Made by a program: the position numbers and the translations under genes. From JBBIRG01 sp964410965 (GTDB lineage: Bacteria > CLD3 > SB21 > JBBIRG01), in assembly GCA_964410965.1 (NCBI GenBank), contig CAYPIY010000001.1:62001-126000 (forward strand): DNA of 64,000 bases, in the 5' to 3' direction. The notes beneath the pieces were generated by a model. It did not search any database and was not told the DNA's origin. It was given only the letters and a program-made list of their open reading frames with translations. The first letter of the stretch is position 1, and every line of letters begins with the position of its first letter. Shown here piece by piece: positions 36,009 through 45,948 of this stretch.

Positions 36009-36959
36009 TTAAAATGTCAGATGCGGATTGACGTAATACAATTCCACGATCCACAGCGTGGCCCAGACCAGCACACTGATCACCAGCGGCTTGTCCGACA
36101 ATATCAGCCGGGTATGTTCACTGACCTGTTTCGTCTGATAGATGACATACAGATAACGGGTAATTCCGAAAAACACAACAAATATGCTGAGGTAAATTGT
36201 CCATCCGTTCTGCCAGTTGGACCTGAATAGTATATAAAATACATACGAACTGAAAAGTGAAGTACTTGTAAAAATCATGAAAATATCCAGCAAGTAGGGC
36301 GAATAACCTCTCTCGAACCGGATGTCTTCCCCGTTAAAAAGGATCTCGTACCGCCGCTTGGAGAAAGCGATCAGAGTCGACAGAAAAAAGGCGGTGATAT
36401 ACACCCAATAGCTGACATCGTAATGCAGCGCAAGACTGCCGGCATAAATCCGCATCAGAAAACCGATCCCGATCGTCATGGCATCAATCACGACCATATG
36501 TTTCAGAAACCATGAATACGTTATGTTCAGCACAATATAGCCCGCAATAACGTACCATACAACAGGATTCAGCCAAAAGGTGATTATCATGGATAAGAAG
36601 ATTAAAAACGATGATAAAAGAACAACCTGGCGCTTCGTAATGAGTCCGGCGGTAAACGGCCTTAATTTCTTTACCGGATGGCGGATATCTTCCTCACGAT
36701 CGAACAAGTCATTGATCAGGTAGATGGAACTGGCGGAAAGGCAAAAGAGGATATACACGGCAAAGCTCTGCAGAAAGGCGGCAGGATCAAAAAGAAGATT
36801 GGAAAAAACGAGCGGAATAAAAACAAAAACATTTTTAATCCAGTGCAGAGGACGCATGCTCCGCACCAGCACAGCGGGCGGGAACCATCCCGGATGTTTT
36901 CTGGAGCCTAGCCCCTTAAGGTTAGTTTGCGGGCTTGTCCGCCGGATATGAATATTCAT
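36009..36959 (-). CDS. UbiA-family prenyltransferase, decaprenyl-phosphate phosphoribosyltransferase-like
   Basis: Integral membrane enzyme, 316 residues, with about eight or nine hydrophobic helices. The first Asp-rich motif is N83-D84-x2-D87-x3-D91 (LINDLFDREEDIRHP), preceded by MRPLHWIKNVFVFIPLVFS, an opening typical of the DPPR synthase group, which moves phosphoribose onto polyprenyl phosphate. In actinobacteria this leads to arabinan precursors; here the end product is unknown. It overlaps the upstream methyltransferase/reductase gene by four bases and is followed by the radical SAM gene after 13 bases. A quinone-type UbiA cannot be fully excluded. Confidence 0.82.
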   Translation of the reverse strand: MNIHIRRTSPQTNLKGLGSRKHPGWFPPAVLVRSMRPLHWIKNVFVFIPLVFSNLLFDPAAFLQSFAVYILFCLSASSIYLINDLFDREEDIRHPVKKLRPFTAGLITKRQVVLLSSFLIFLSMIITFWLNPVVWYVIAGYIVLNITYSWFLKHMVVIDAMTIGIGFLMRIYAGSLALHYDVSYWVYITAFFLSTLIAFSKRRYEILFNGEDIRFERGYSPYLLDIFMIFTSTSLFSSYVFYILFRSNWQNGWTIYLSIFVVFFGITRYLYVIYQTKQVSEHTRLILSDKPLVISVLVWATLWIVELYYVNPHLTF

Positions 36960-38812
36960 AGTACGCTTAATACATCCAGGGCGATGTTGAAGTTATTGAA
37001 CGGAGGAATGATGTAAATCCCGTCAATCATTCCGCGGGCCTCTTTCAGGAATTCCCTTGCAATCTCGACGCCTGTCCGGGGTCCCTGTTCCCCCGCATCG
37101 GCCATGCGCCTGCGGATCGTTTCCGGTATGATAATGTCCGGTATTTCGTTGTGCATGAAATTCGCGTGTTTGGCATTCTTCAGCGGCAGCAGGCCAAGCA
37201 TGACGGGAATCCTTCCTTTATACTGTTTTGCGAACTGCTCGAGGGCATTCAGGTCGTATAGGATCTGTGTCATGGCGAGATCGGCGCCTGCGTCCATTTT
37301 CTGCTGGAACCGGTCATATTCCTTGGCAAGGTCGATGGCTGTGGGATTGACTGCGCAGGCCTTGTAGAACTCGGTCCTGGTTCCGATCGTTTTCCCTGCC
37401 AGATCGGTGCCCTGGTTGAGGTTGGAAATCATTTTGATCAGGCCGATGGAATCGATGTCAAACACTCCCGTCGCGTCCGGATAATCTCCGACCACAGGAG
37501 GGTCTCCGGTTATGCAGAGCACATTCCGTATCCCGAGTATGAACGCACTCATCAGTTCCGACTGAAGCGCAAGGATATTTCTGTCGCGGCAGGAAACATG
37601 AACCATCGCCTCGATCTGAACGGATTCCCGGATGAGGCTTGCCATCGCCAGAGGTGTCATTCCGGCTTTTGCCAGCGGATTGTCGGCAATGTTCACTGCA
37701 TCCACGTGGTTTTGCTTGCACTGGATGACTCCGTTGATGATTTTCTCGTAACTCATACCACGGGGAGGGTCGACTTCCACACTGATGACAAACTTTCCCG
37801 CACTGAGTTTTTCCTGCAGAGTCGAATGAACCCGGTCATCCTCCCGGATCTCCTGTTCTGGGGGTTCCTCTGGATCCGATACCGAAATCGCCTGCAGGAT
37901 GGGGTTCAGTTGCTGGCCGGGCCGGTACCGGTCCACAGCACCGCGGATCATCCGGATATGTTCCGGAGTGGTACCGCAGCATCCCCCGATGATGCTCGCA
38001 CCGCTCTTCATGTACAGGACCGTATAATCGGAAAAGTAATCGGGCGAGGCCAGGTAAATATACCTTCCTCCGACATACCTTGGAAGCCCGGCGTTCGGCT
38101 GAACAGTAAATTTTCCGGAGTACTTATTCTTCATTTTCTCAATAACATCCAGTAGAATCTGCGGCCCAACCGAACAATTTGCTCCGAGCGCCGCAATTCC
38201 ATACGAATCAAGAGTCTGCGCGATCTCCTCAGGCTTGTTGCCCATCAGCGTTTTGCCGTCTTCGGTAAAACTCATCTGAACCACCAGCGGAAGCGTTGTT
38301 TCCAGCCGTGCCGATTCAATCGCAATGCGCACTTCATGAAGGTCGGAAAAGGTTTCCAGCATGATCAGGTCGGCGCCGGAATCGGCTAAGATCCTGACCT
38401 GTTCTCGGAAATAATTTTCCGCATCCGTTTCCCGGATTCTTCCGATCGGTTCGATCGGTTTCCCGAGCGGTCCGACCGAACCGGCGACAAATATCGCTTT
38501 GTTCATTTTTTTCGAGAATTCATCCGCGGCTTTCCGGGCAATCGTTACGCCCGCCCTGTTGATTTCGGCCAGCTTTTGGTCCAGCCCGTGCTGTTTCAGC
38601 CTAAAACGGTTTCCGCCGAACGTATTCGTCTCAATAATATCGGCACCGGCTCCGATGTATTCCTCATGAATACCGCTGATGAGACTGGGATTATTCAAAT
38701 TGACTTCATCAAATCCATGGTCAAACGCAATTCCCCTTTCATACAGGACGGTCCCCATGGCTCCGTCGCAGACCATCACCTGTTTCCTGAGTATTTCCGC
38801 AAATGAAGTCAT
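36956..38812 (-). CDS. Bifunctional homocysteine S-methyltransferase / methylenetetrahydrofolate reductase
   Basis: Joins two steps of methionine synthesis in one protein of 618 residues. The N-half (about 1-295) is a homocysteine methyltransferase with DGAMGTVLYERG and the zinc ligands in GANCSVGPQ and GGCCGTTPEH. The C-half (about 335-615) is a MetF-type TIM barrel starting VISVEVDPPRGMSYEKI, with a FAD site and MTQILYDLNAL. This fusion is known in several bacterial phyla. Start: ATG 38812; a GTG at 38824 is possible. It follows uvrC by 15 bases and overlaps the prenyltransferase gene. No riboswitch is present upstream, since it lies inside the operon. Confidence 0.93.
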   Translation of the reverse strand: MTSFAEILRKQVMVCDGAMGTVLYERGIAFDHGFDEVNLNNPSLISGIHEEYIGAGADIIETNTFGGNRFRLKQHGLDQKLAEINRAGVTIARKAADEFSKKMNKAIFVAGSVGPLGKPIEPIGRIRETDAENYFREQVRILADSGADLIMLETFSDLHEVRIAIESARLETTLPLVVQMSFTEDGKTLMGNKPEEIAQTLDSYGIAALGANCSVGPQILLDVIEKMKNKYSGKFTVQPNAGLPRYVGGRYIYLASPDYFSDYTVLYMKSGASIIGGCCGTTPEHIRMIRGAVDRYRPGQQLNPILQAISVSDPEEPPEQEIREDDRVHSTLQEKLSAGKFVISVEVDPPRGMSYEKIINGVIQCKQNHVDAVNIADNPLAKAGMTPLAMASLIRESVQIEAMVHVSCRDRNILALQSELMSAFILGIRNVLCITGDPPVVGDYPDATGVFDIDSIGLIKMISNLNQGTDLAGKTIGTRTEFYKACAVNPTAIDLAKEYDRFQQKMDAGADLAMTQILYDLNALEQFAKQYKGRIPVMLGLLPLKNAKHANFMHNEIPDIIIPETIRRRMADAGEQGPRTGVEIAREFLKEARGMIDGIYIIPPFNNFNIALDVLSVL

Positions 38813-38827
38813 GGCGCAGTTCACTGT

Positions 38828-40681
38828 CTATTCATCGTTTGAGTTTCGCAAAGATTCGAGAACACGGATCGCCGCTTCTTCGGACACGCGGATCGTGTCC
38901 CGTATGTCCTGGACGGAAGATTCCGATATTTTTTTAACCGACCCGAAATGTTTCAGCAGACGGATCTTCCTGGCGGGTCCGATTCCCTTGATCTCATCCA
39001 GCGCAGAACGGAAGGTTCTTTTGTTTCTCAGGGAACGGTGAAACGTGACCGCGAAGCGGTGCGCTTCATCGCGTACACGCTGAAGAATCTTAATACTGGA
39101 GGATGTTTTCGGTATCATGATCGGGTCATCCGCATCCGGCAGGAACACTTCTTCTTTCTTTTTTGCGAGGCCGATGACCGCGGGGCCGTTTCCGGTTTTA
39201 ACGGAAATCCCAATCGCCTGTAATGCCTCAATCGCTGCGGATAACTGGCCTTTTCCCCCGTCCACGATTATCAGATCCGGTATGTCGATCCCCTCATCCA
39301 GCAAGCGGAGATAACGTCGCATAACTATTTCATTCATGCTGGCAAAATCATCGGCCCCGGTTACAGATCTGATTTTATATTTTCTGTACTCCCCGGATAC
39401 AGGTTTTCCGTCGACAAAGACGACCATCGAAGCAACCGGGTCAGACCCCTGCAGATTGGAATTGTCAAAACATTCTATTCTGCGGGGAATGGTTTTGAGA
39501 TTCAGGTCCCGCTGAAGGGAATGAAGGACTTTCGGGACGAACTGCTCTTTCGCTTTCAGTCGCTGTATTTTGAGTTCCTCCAACATAAACCTTGCATTTT
39601 TCTGCGTCATTTGAAGCAATTTGAACTTGTCGCCCCCTTTCGGAATATGAAAATCGACCCTGCTCCCGCGTGCCTGAACCAGCCATTCCAGAAGCGTTTC
39701 CTCATCCGCCGGCGCAAACGGAAGAATGATTTCCTCCGGAATGTAATCCGTCCTGAAATAGTAAGTTTTCATCAGAAAGGACAGCGCCGTCTCGGGGGGC
39801 TGGTCCGTGAGCCTGTTAAAATAAAAATGTTGTTTCCCGATGAGTTTACCGTCCCGGATCCTGAAAATCAGCCCGCAGGCATCATCTTGCTCGATTTCGA
39901 TCACGGCGACGTCGCGGTCGGCAGATTCACTCAGCACAACCTTCTGAACGCGCGAATAACGTTCAACGGCCTGGAGTCTGTCTCTGATTTTCGCCGCATC
40001 CTCGAATTGCATGGATTCAGCGTGCCGGTTCATTTCCTGATTCATTTCGCCGATCAGCGATTTGGTCCTTCCCTGAATGAACTGAGTCATCTGACTGACC
40101 ATCTTAAGATAGTGAGATTCCTCCACAAGCCCCTGACAAGGACCTTCACAGCGGTGAATATAATAATCCAGGCACAATTTCACTTTTTTTTGTACGATCG
40201 TTTCCTTCGTGAACCGATGGGTACAGCTTCGTATGGGGAATAACTGATGCAGAGCCTTGAGAGTCATACGGAGATTCTTTACGTCGGTATACGGCCCGAA
40301 GAAACGGCCGCCTTTATGATCCTTTTCCCTGGTTACATAAATGCGGGGAAATAATTCATCCGTCACCTTGATATAGGGAAAGCTCTTGTCATCCTTAAGA
40401 TCAATATTGTATTTTGGCCTGTATTCCTTGATCAGGTTGGACTCCAGGATCATGGCTTCGATTTCTGAATCCGTCTGGATAATATCCAGGTCGTTGATTT
40501 TTTCCGACATTACCCGTGTCTTGGAATCCAGATGTTCAGAGTCCTGAAAATACTGCCGGATCCTCTGACGGAGAATTTTCGCTTTGCCGATATAAATCAC
40601 CTGCCCGGACTGATTTCTGAATAAATAACAACCCGGTGTTTTTGGCAAATGCTCCAGCTTACTTTTGAGACCTTCGTTCAT
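38828..40681 (-). CDS. uvrC: Excinuclease ABC subunit UvrC
   Basis: Dual-incision nuclease of nucleotide excision repair, acting with UvrA and UvrB. 617 residues: GIY-YIG domain at the N-terminus (TPGCYLFRNQSGQVIYIGKA), a UvrB-binding UVR motif (about 205-240), the RNase H-like 5'-incision domain (ECFDNSNLQGSDPVASMVV, IVDGGKGQL) and C-terminal helix-hairpin-helix pair (IKGIGPARKIRLLKHFG). Complete. uvrA and uvrB are not in the window. It lies 12 bases after the small unknown gene and leads into the methionine/folate fusion gene. Confidence 0.97.
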   Translation of the reverse strand: MNEGLKSKLEHLPKTPGCYLFRNQSGQVIYIGKAKILRQRIRQYFQDSEHLDSKTRVMSEKINDLDIIQTDSEIEAMILESNLIKEYRPKYNIDLKDDKSFPYIKVTDELFPRIYVTREKDHKGGRFFGPYTDVKNLRMTLKALHQLFPIRSCTHRFTKETIVQKKVKLCLDYYIHRCEGPCQGLVEESHYLKMVSQMTQFIQGRTKSLIGEMNQEMNRHAESMQFEDAAKIRDRLQAVERYSRVQKVVLSESADRDVAVIEIEQDDACGLIFRIRDGKLIGKQHFYFNRLTDQPPETALSFLMKTYYFRTDYIPEEIILPFAPADEETLLEWLVQARGSRVDFHIPKGGDKFKLLQMTQKNARFMLEELKIQRLKAKEQFVPKVLHSLQRDLNLKTIPRRIECFDNSNLQGSDPVASMVVFVDGKPVSGEYRKYKIRSVTGADDFASMNEIVMRRYLRLLDEGIDIPDLIIVDGGKGQLSAAIEALQAIGISVKTGNGPAVIGLAKKKEEVFLPDADDPIMIPKTSSSIKILQRVRDEAHRFAVTFHRSLRNKRTFRSALDEIKGIGPARKIRLLKHFGSVKKISESSVQDIRDTIRVSEEAAIRVLESLRNSNDE

Positions 40682-40693
40682 GTTTTCCTAGTG

Positions 40694-40993
40694 TTATTCA
40701 GCGTCCGTCGTATCTGAAAGTTCGAGTTCAATTTCAGTCGCACGTTTGCGCTCGCTTTCGATCACGGACAGGACGGCATTCGGGATTTTAAAGCCCGAAA
40801 GGTCGTATCCGCTGATTTCGCGTGCCAGGATGCATATGCGCTTATCTACCATATGCCTTTTATTCAGCAAAACGAGGTTTTCCTGTTCTTTCACGCAATA
40901 TCCCCCTGCGAAATCACCCTTTTCCTGGCGAACGGTGATCTTCAGATCCTTTGCGATAGCCATTAAATGCTCAAGTATTTTTTCTTTCTTCAT
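40694..40993 (-). CDS. Small conserved-looking protein, unknown function
   Basis: 99 residues, mixed alpha/beta, soluble. Reads GDFAGGYCVKEQENLVLLNKRHMVDKRICILAREISG; a single Cys and several basic residues, no recognised motif. Its place between mannose-1-phosphate guanylyltransferase and uvrC with short gaps (34 and 12 bases), and the ATG at 40993 with AAGAAAAA upstream, support a real gene. I assign no function. Confidence 0.7.
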   Translation of the reverse strand: MKKEKILEHLMAIAKDLKITVRQEKGDFAGGYCVKEQENLVLLNKRHMVDKRICILAREISGYDLSGFKIPNAVLSVIESERKRATEIELELSDTTDAE

Positions 40994-41027
40994 AATGCAT
41001 CATTTTTTTTTCAGAATTTTTATACAA

Positions 41028-42101
41028 TTACAGAAGCTTTCGGTTATTGTTTTTTTCAAGTTCATCCGCGATTTTTTTCACGTCCTGGGCATCCTCCCTC
41101 CTGCAGAGCAAAATCGCATCCTCGGTCTCGACCAGGATCAGGTTTTCAATTCCGATCGCGGCGACGTGTTTTCCGGTGGAAAAAAAGGAATTTCTTGTAC
41201 GGATCAGTGTATGAGATAAAGGAACGGCGTTGCCGTATTCATCATGATTCAGCAACTGGTAGACTTCCTCCCAGCTTCCAACATCGCTCCATCCGAAATC
41301 GCTTTTCACGACCCATACTTCCCGGGTTCGCTCCATCACTCCGTAATCAATGGATATCGGTTTCAGCTGATGATACACTTCCTGAAGGATTTGTTCATAA
41401 TCGGGCGTACCGATTCCCCGGCTGATAACCTCCAATCCCCGATACAGGTCCGGTAATAATTCACGGATCAAATTCATGATGGTGGAAGCTTTCCAAACGA
41501 ACATGCCGCTGTTCCAGAGATATTCACCGCTCCGGATATATTGTTCCGCCTTCTCTATGTCCGGTTTTTCAACAAACCGGATCACTTTATTGGCCGAACA
41601 GTTTTTTTCGGATTGGGACTGATCCGGATCAAACCGGATATAGCCGTAACCTGTCACGGGCCTGTCCGGATGAATTCCCAGGGTTACGCAGGTTTCCGAT
41701 CTTTCCGCGATTCCGGCTGCAAACTCGAGTTGTTCACGGAACCGTTCCGGATTTCGTATAAGATGATCTGCTGCCAGTACCGCCATAATCCCCTGTGGAT
41801 CTTTTTTCAGGATGTGAACTGCCGCGAGACCGATGCACGGAGCCGTATTCCGGCCTACCGGCTCGATAAGAATGTTTTCCGACCTGAGTTGCGTCAGTTG
41901 TTTCCTGATTTCCTCGGCCTGAAGGATATTGGTAACGATCATTGTGTTTTCAGAGCTGATCATTCCGGCAATCCGGTCAACGGTCTGCTGAATCATGGTC
42001 CGGTCGCCAAAAATATTCAGAAGCTGCTTGGGGGTTTTTGCACGGCTCCGGGGCCAGAATCTTGAACCCACTCCGCCGGCCATAATAACCGCATAAGTCA
42101 T
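41028..42101 (-). CDS. manC: Mannose-1-phosphate guanylyltransferase
   Basis: Makes GDP-mannose from GTP and mannose 1-phosphate, for surface polysaccharides or glycans. 357 residues: the nucleotidyltransferase signature MAGGVGSRFWPRSRAKTPKQ at 8-27, FVEKPDIEKA (product-binding Lys) and the WSDVGSWEEVY motif near 275. It has the catalytic domain plus a short C-terminal end, lacking the isomerase domain found in long ManC proteins, so it is monofunctional. It sits 15 bases after the TPR lipoprotein gene. Confidence 0.93.
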   Translation of the reverse strand: MTYAVIMAGGVGSRFWPRSRAKTPKQLLNIFGDRTMIQQTVDRIAGMISSENTMIVTNILQAEEIRKQLTQLRSENILIEPVGRNTAPCIGLAAVHILKKDPQGIMAVLAADHLIRNPERFREQLEFAAGIAERSETCVTLGIHPDRPVTGYGYIRFDPDQSQSEKNCSANKVIRFVEKPDIEKAEQYIRSGEYLWNSGMFVWKASTIMNLIRELLPDLYRGLEVISRGIGTPDYEQILQEVYHQLKPISIDYGVMERTREVWVVKSDFGWSDVGSWEEVYQLLNHDEYGNAVPLSHTLIRTRNSFFSTGKHVAAIGIENLILVETEDAILLCRREDAQDVKKIADELEKNNNRKLL

Positions 42102-42116
42102 ATCGATGTTCCTGTA

Positions 42117-43709
42117 TTATTTCGTCCCGTGACCGGCCGAATCCTCACCGGTCTGCTCATATTCGATTTGCAAAGTGGTTTCGCCGCTTTTCGCAGCCTG
42201 TTCCCGTCGCTGAAGTTCGTCAAATCCCTTTTTCGCTTCCCGGTGATTCGGATTCAGCTTGAGAAGCGTGAGCCATATTTTCCTGGAACTCTGGAAATCC
42301 TGTTTCCACATATACACATAGCCGAGATTGACGTACGCGTCCATGTAATCGGGCTTGATCTGAATCGCGATAAACAGATGTTTCACCGCGTCCTCAAACC
42401 TGTGCGAAGCGCCGAGCATGTAGCCGATATTATTATGGGCCTGCGGATTATAGGGATTGATGGCGATGGCTTTCTCGAGCATGGCGATACCGCTGTCGGC
42501 GTGCCCCTCATAGAAATACGCGACACCGAGATTGTTGAACGCGTCGTCATAAGTCGGGTCGTTCAGGATGATTTCCCTGAATTTTTTTATACGTTCGGTA
42601 TTTTTTTCAAGTTTAGCCGCGCTCTGAAACATAGTATAGGCTGTCACATCCCGTTTTCCGCTGATGATACGGCGAATATGTTCAAGGTTGTTTTTCGCTC
42701 CGGCCATGGAGGGATCCAGCGCAAGAGCTTTTTCGATGTGGATCACGGCCTGGCGGTAATAGTCATCAGCCTCGGTTTTCTTTTTCTGTACCGCTTTCTC
42801 ATTCCCCAGTGTCATATAAATATAGCCAAGATTATTGAACGCCTTGGCAAAATCCGGTTTCATGCTGAGGGCTTTCATATTGAAATCAATCGCTTTTTTA
42901 AAATCCCGTTTCGCAAAATAAATATTCGCCAGTTCGGTGTAGGCAGGAGCCGATTCGGGTTTCATGGAAATGCTGATCTCAAGGTGTTTCTGCGCCGGTT
43001 CGTATTCGAGCTTTTCGTAATATGACTTGCCGAGAAGGAACTGGGTCAGGTAATTATAAGCAGTGTCATTCTCAAGATTGATCGCAGCGATCTTAAACTG
43101 CTCAATGGCCGGGTCATAAAACCCGTAATTAAAATGTTCCAGTCCCTTGTCATAGGCCTGAATGCCGAGAGTGTAATTAACCCATTCGGTCGCCTCGGAA
43201 TCAGACGGAAGAATAGCGAGGATCCTCCGGAACGAGTTCAGGGCTTTTTCATAATCTCCCTTGACGATGTACACGAGTCCAAGATCCTGATAGGCCTCGG
43301 CAAACGCCGAATCTTCTTTGATCGCAAGTTTGAATTCCAGTTCGGCTTTGCCGTATTCCGCTTTGTGATAAAAAATGTTGGCTAAAAAATAATGAGCTTC
43401 CGCCAGCAATTCCTGTTGCCCTGCCGCGTGTTCGACCACTTTCATCCAGGCCGGAAGAGCCTCATCGAAAAGCCCCAGGCTGTACAGGGAATCTGCGGTA
43501 AACCTGAGAACGCTCACGTGTACTGCGGGCGCTTTGAGAACTGTACCCGAGGACGATGAATCGCGGTTTAATACGGTAATTGCTGAGTCCGTTTTCACGG
43601 AATCCCAGCCGGTATCGTGAGTCACAACCGCAGGTCCGATGCAAGAATAAAGGAATACAACCGCTGTGAGAACGGATAACGAAAACAATCGGACTGAAGA
43701 CTTGATCAT
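42117..43709 (-). CDS. TPR-repeat lipoprotein
   Basis: 530 residues with a signal peptide and lipobox LYSC (Cys at about 22), so membrane-anchored outside the cytoplasm. From about residue 65 onward it is built of about ten tetratricopeptide repeats with the usual W/LG/Y/A/F/A/P pattern, for example AEAYQDLGLVYIVKGDYEKA, PAYTELANIYFAKRDFKKAI and AHNNIGYMLGASHRFEDAV. Probably a scaffold for an envelope complex. Its neighbours upstream are an FHA protein and two Ig-like envelope proteins, all on the same transcript. No enzymatic part. Confidence 0.88.
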   Translation of the reverse strand: MIKSSVRLFSLSVLTAVVFLYSCIGPAVVTHDTGWDSVKTDSAITVLNRDSSSSGTVLKAPAVHVSVLRFTADSLYSLGLFDEALPAWMKVVEHAAGQQELLAEAHYFLANIFYHKAEYGKAELEFKLAIKEDSAFAEAYQDLGLVYIVKGDYEKALNSFRRILAILPSDSEATEWVNYTLGIQAYDKGLEHFNYGFYDPAIEQFKIAAINLENDTAYNYLTQFLLGKSYYEKLEYEPAQKHLEISISMKPESAPAYTELANIYFAKRDFKKAIDFNMKALSMKPDFAKAFNNLGYIYMTLGNEKAVQKKKTEADDYYRQAVIHIEKALALDPSMAGAKNNLEHIRRIISGKRDVTAYTMFQSAAKLEKNTERIKKFREIILNDPTYDDAFNNLGVAYFYEGHADSGIAMLEKAIAINPYNPQAHNNIGYMLGASHRFEDAVKHLFIAIQIKPDYMDAYVNLGYVYMWKQDFQSSRKIWLTLLKLNPNHREAKKGFDELQRREQAAKSGETTLQIEYEQTGEDSAGHGTK

Positions 43710-43727
43710 AATTGTTCTTTCTTAGTG

Positions 43728-44135
43728 TTATGTTTGAACATCAAATTCATCAGTGTTGAATTTTTTAATGTGATCCGGGCCGATAACTATGGTCTTTTGA
43801 GGTTTTGCCCCTTCCTCAAAATGCTTGGAAATGACGCTGGCTTCATCGACGATAGTCATGGGGACATTCCCGATGATCAGTTCGTCAAGATAATTGATCT
43901 CGTAATAATAATCATGTTCCAGCTTTTCGCCGTTGAGGCTCGTGCCGTTTGTGCTTCCGAGATCACAAACATACATCATTCCGCCCTTCCAGCGGATTAC
44001 TGCGTGATGCCTCGACACTGACGGATCCTCTATAAATATTGAATTGTCAAAAGCCCTTCCGATGGTAATATCCTGACCTTCCTCGACACGGTTTTGTTTT
44101 CCGTTCTTCTGTACTATGTAGTATACATTTTTCAT
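43728..44135 (-). CDS. FHA-domain protein
   Basis: A 135-residue protein that is almost entirely a forkhead-associated domain, which binds phosphothreonine peptides. The family residues are present: ITIGRAFDNSI (Gly-Arg), VSRHHAVIRW (Ser-Arg-His) and LGSTNGTSLNG (Asn-Gly). No signal peptide or other domain, so cytoplasmic. The start could be ATG 44135 or ATG 44144, which adds three residues. No Ser/Thr kinase gene is in the window, so the phosphorylated partner is unknown. It sits between two lipoprotein genes. Confidence 0.9.
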   Translation of the reverse strand: MKNVYYIVQKNGKQNRVEEGQDITIGRAFDNSIFIEDPSVSRHHAVIRWKGGMMYVCDLGSTNGTSLNGEKLEHDYYYEINYLDELIIGNVPMTIVDEASVISKHFEEGAKPQKTIVIGPDHIKKFNTDEFDVQT

Positions 44136-44156
44136 ATGATTCATGTTCCGGATAAG

Positions 44157-45845
44157 TTATTTAAAATTGAACGTAATTCCCGATGTTTCCCAGTTGGCTC
44201 TTACGCTGACCGTATCTTGGTACATGCGGAAAGGTTCAGGCGGTTCAAAAGGAGCCACCCGGCCTTTATTAAAAAGCTGGTCCCCGTTTCGGTCAAGAAA
44301 TGCCTCTAAAACATATTTCCCCGGAATGACATAATCAAAACGAAAGGGCTGGCCGTTTCTGATCGTTTTACGGTATTCTCTTTTCTCCTGCAACAGGTTC
44401 CTCAGCGTCAGATTATAGAACAGGCTGTCTCCGGAAAATACCGAAAAGAAATCTCCTCCGACCGTACCCAGACTGTCTGCAGGGTAGGACTGGAACGCGA
44501 GTCTTATCATTGTATCGGTCAGGGAAATTCCCTGCCAGTCAGTGACCGTTCCGGGTGTGATGATAAATTCATATTTTTTGTCTGACTGGTAAAGGCTATC
44601 ATGAACATATTCCGCATATCCGCCGGTGGTCCAGAACCATTTTCCCTGATGAATTGTTACACTGTCCGCCCGGAGAATAACTTCATTCTCCCATGTTTTG
44701 CGACGGATACCCTTATTGAATCGGACTGCGATCCGCTCATCCGGATTCACCATGTCATTCCCTTTCTCCGGTAAAATCCACTCAAAAACGGGCTGTTCTG
44801 GCTGGTAGAAATCAAACGTTTCAATGGTGTCTGTAATCGCCGGGATTGTATCAGCCTTATCCGAGATCAGCCGTTCCATCCGCAACATATATCTCCGGGT
44901 TGAATCCATCTTTCCGGTCAGGATTTTCAGTTCAATCAGGTTGACCGTATTCAGAAAAACATCATAAACCGGAAGACTGTCATAAGAAGACAGGTCATGA
45001 ATTCTGATACGCCGGATGATTGAATCATGCGATCCTGAAAAATCCGTTTTCATCAATGGTATGGTAAATCCTAGGAGAAGAGTCTGCTCATCAATCGCAC
45101 GAAGGGTTCCGACGGCAAACTTCACGGTATCTTCTTTCATCATGTGCAATAAAAAACCGGAAACCATGTTGGAGTCCTCCGTCAAAAACTGATCCCCCCC
45201 TGGCAAACCGATAAGATCAATTCCTGGCGTATAAACCCCGTCCTGATCCTGGTCGATTACCGCATACAAACGGTATTTCCCGGCAGCAAGATACGATAAC
45301 TGAAACGCCCCCTGATCATTGACAGATGTGACATAGTCAGCGTTTTCCAGGTACACCAGGCTGTCAGGTTCCTGCAGAACATGCTGGTCGATCCGGTACG
45401 CCCAGACATTCATTCCTTTGAAATTTGCATGCAACACAGAGCCGGTCATCGTTCCTCGGTCGATTTTGCTTCCTGTTGAAAAAGCGAAAGTAAACGGCTG
45501 TGATAATGGGTTCTGGCGTGCGTCTTTGGCCCCGGTTCCAATCGTCACCACGCATGTCTGATTCGTATCGAGGGTGTCGGGCAGAATCAGGGTCAACCGG
45601 TTTTTTTTCCAGCTGTATTCAGGGGGTTTATCCCGTCTCGGACTGATATAAATTGATTGTTCCACGCTGCTTTTATTCATCGGCTCACTAAACTCAATCA
45701 TGATTCTCGGATGTCGGGATACATTAACCGAATCGGTCAAAGGGTCAGTAAACAGAACCGTTGGCGGGGTTTTGTCTTCCGGTCCTCCCGAAGGCGGAGC
45801 CTGGCTAGCACAGCCAAAAAAATAAACGGCGATCATGATTCCCAT
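44157..45845 (-). CDS. Ig-like (Big_5-type) domain lipoprotein
   Basis: Predicted lipoprotein of 562 residues. The ATG at 45845 has AGGA eight bases upstream and gives a short signal peptide ending FFGC; a TTG at 45956 would give a long, unlikely N-terminus overlapping the previous gene. After the Cys the sequence SQAPPSGGPEDKTPP and PTDSVNVSRHPRIMIEFSEPM-like text match the bacterial Ig-like Big_5 domain (about 20-130), common in Bacteroidota lipoproteins. The rest is beta-rich, including YRLYAVIDQDQDGVYTPG, a transthyretin-like fold, repeated near the C-terminus as YVLEAFLDRNGDQLFNKG. Function unknown. Confidence 0.78.
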   Translation of the reverse strand: MGIMIAVYFFGCASQAPPSGGPEDKTPPTVLFTDPLTDSVNVSRHPRIMIEFSEPMNKSSVEQSIYISPRRDKPPEYSWKKNRLTLILPDTLDTNQTCVVTIGTGAKDARQNPLSQPFTFAFSTGSKIDRGTMTGSVLHANFKGMNVWAYRIDQHVLQEPDSLVYLENADYVTSVNDQGAFQLSYLAAGKYRLYAVIDQDQDGVYTPGIDLIGLPGGDQFLTEDSNMVSGFLLHMMKEDTVKFAVGTLRAIDEQTLLLGFTIPLMKTDFSGSHDSIIRRIRIHDLSSYDSLPVYDVFLNTVNLIELKILTGKMDSTRRYMLRMERLISDKADTIPAITDTIETFDFYQPEQPVFEWILPEKGNDMVNPDERIAVRFNKGIRRKTWENEVILRADSVTIHQGKWFWTTGGYAEYVHDSLYQSDKKYEFIITPGTVTDWQGISLTDTMIRLAFQSYPADSLGTVGGDFFSVFSGDSLFYNLTLRNLLQEKREYRKTIRNGQPFRFDYVIPGKYVLEAFLDRNGDQLFNKGRVAPFEPPEPFRMYQDTVSVRANWETSGITFNFK

Positions 45846-45948
45846 GATGCCGTTCCTAAATACCTTCAGAAAGCCCTTCGCGAGGTATATTTTCCCGAAA
45901 ACATTCACGGAATATACAGAAGATAAGAACGGAATGTCCTTTCGGAAT

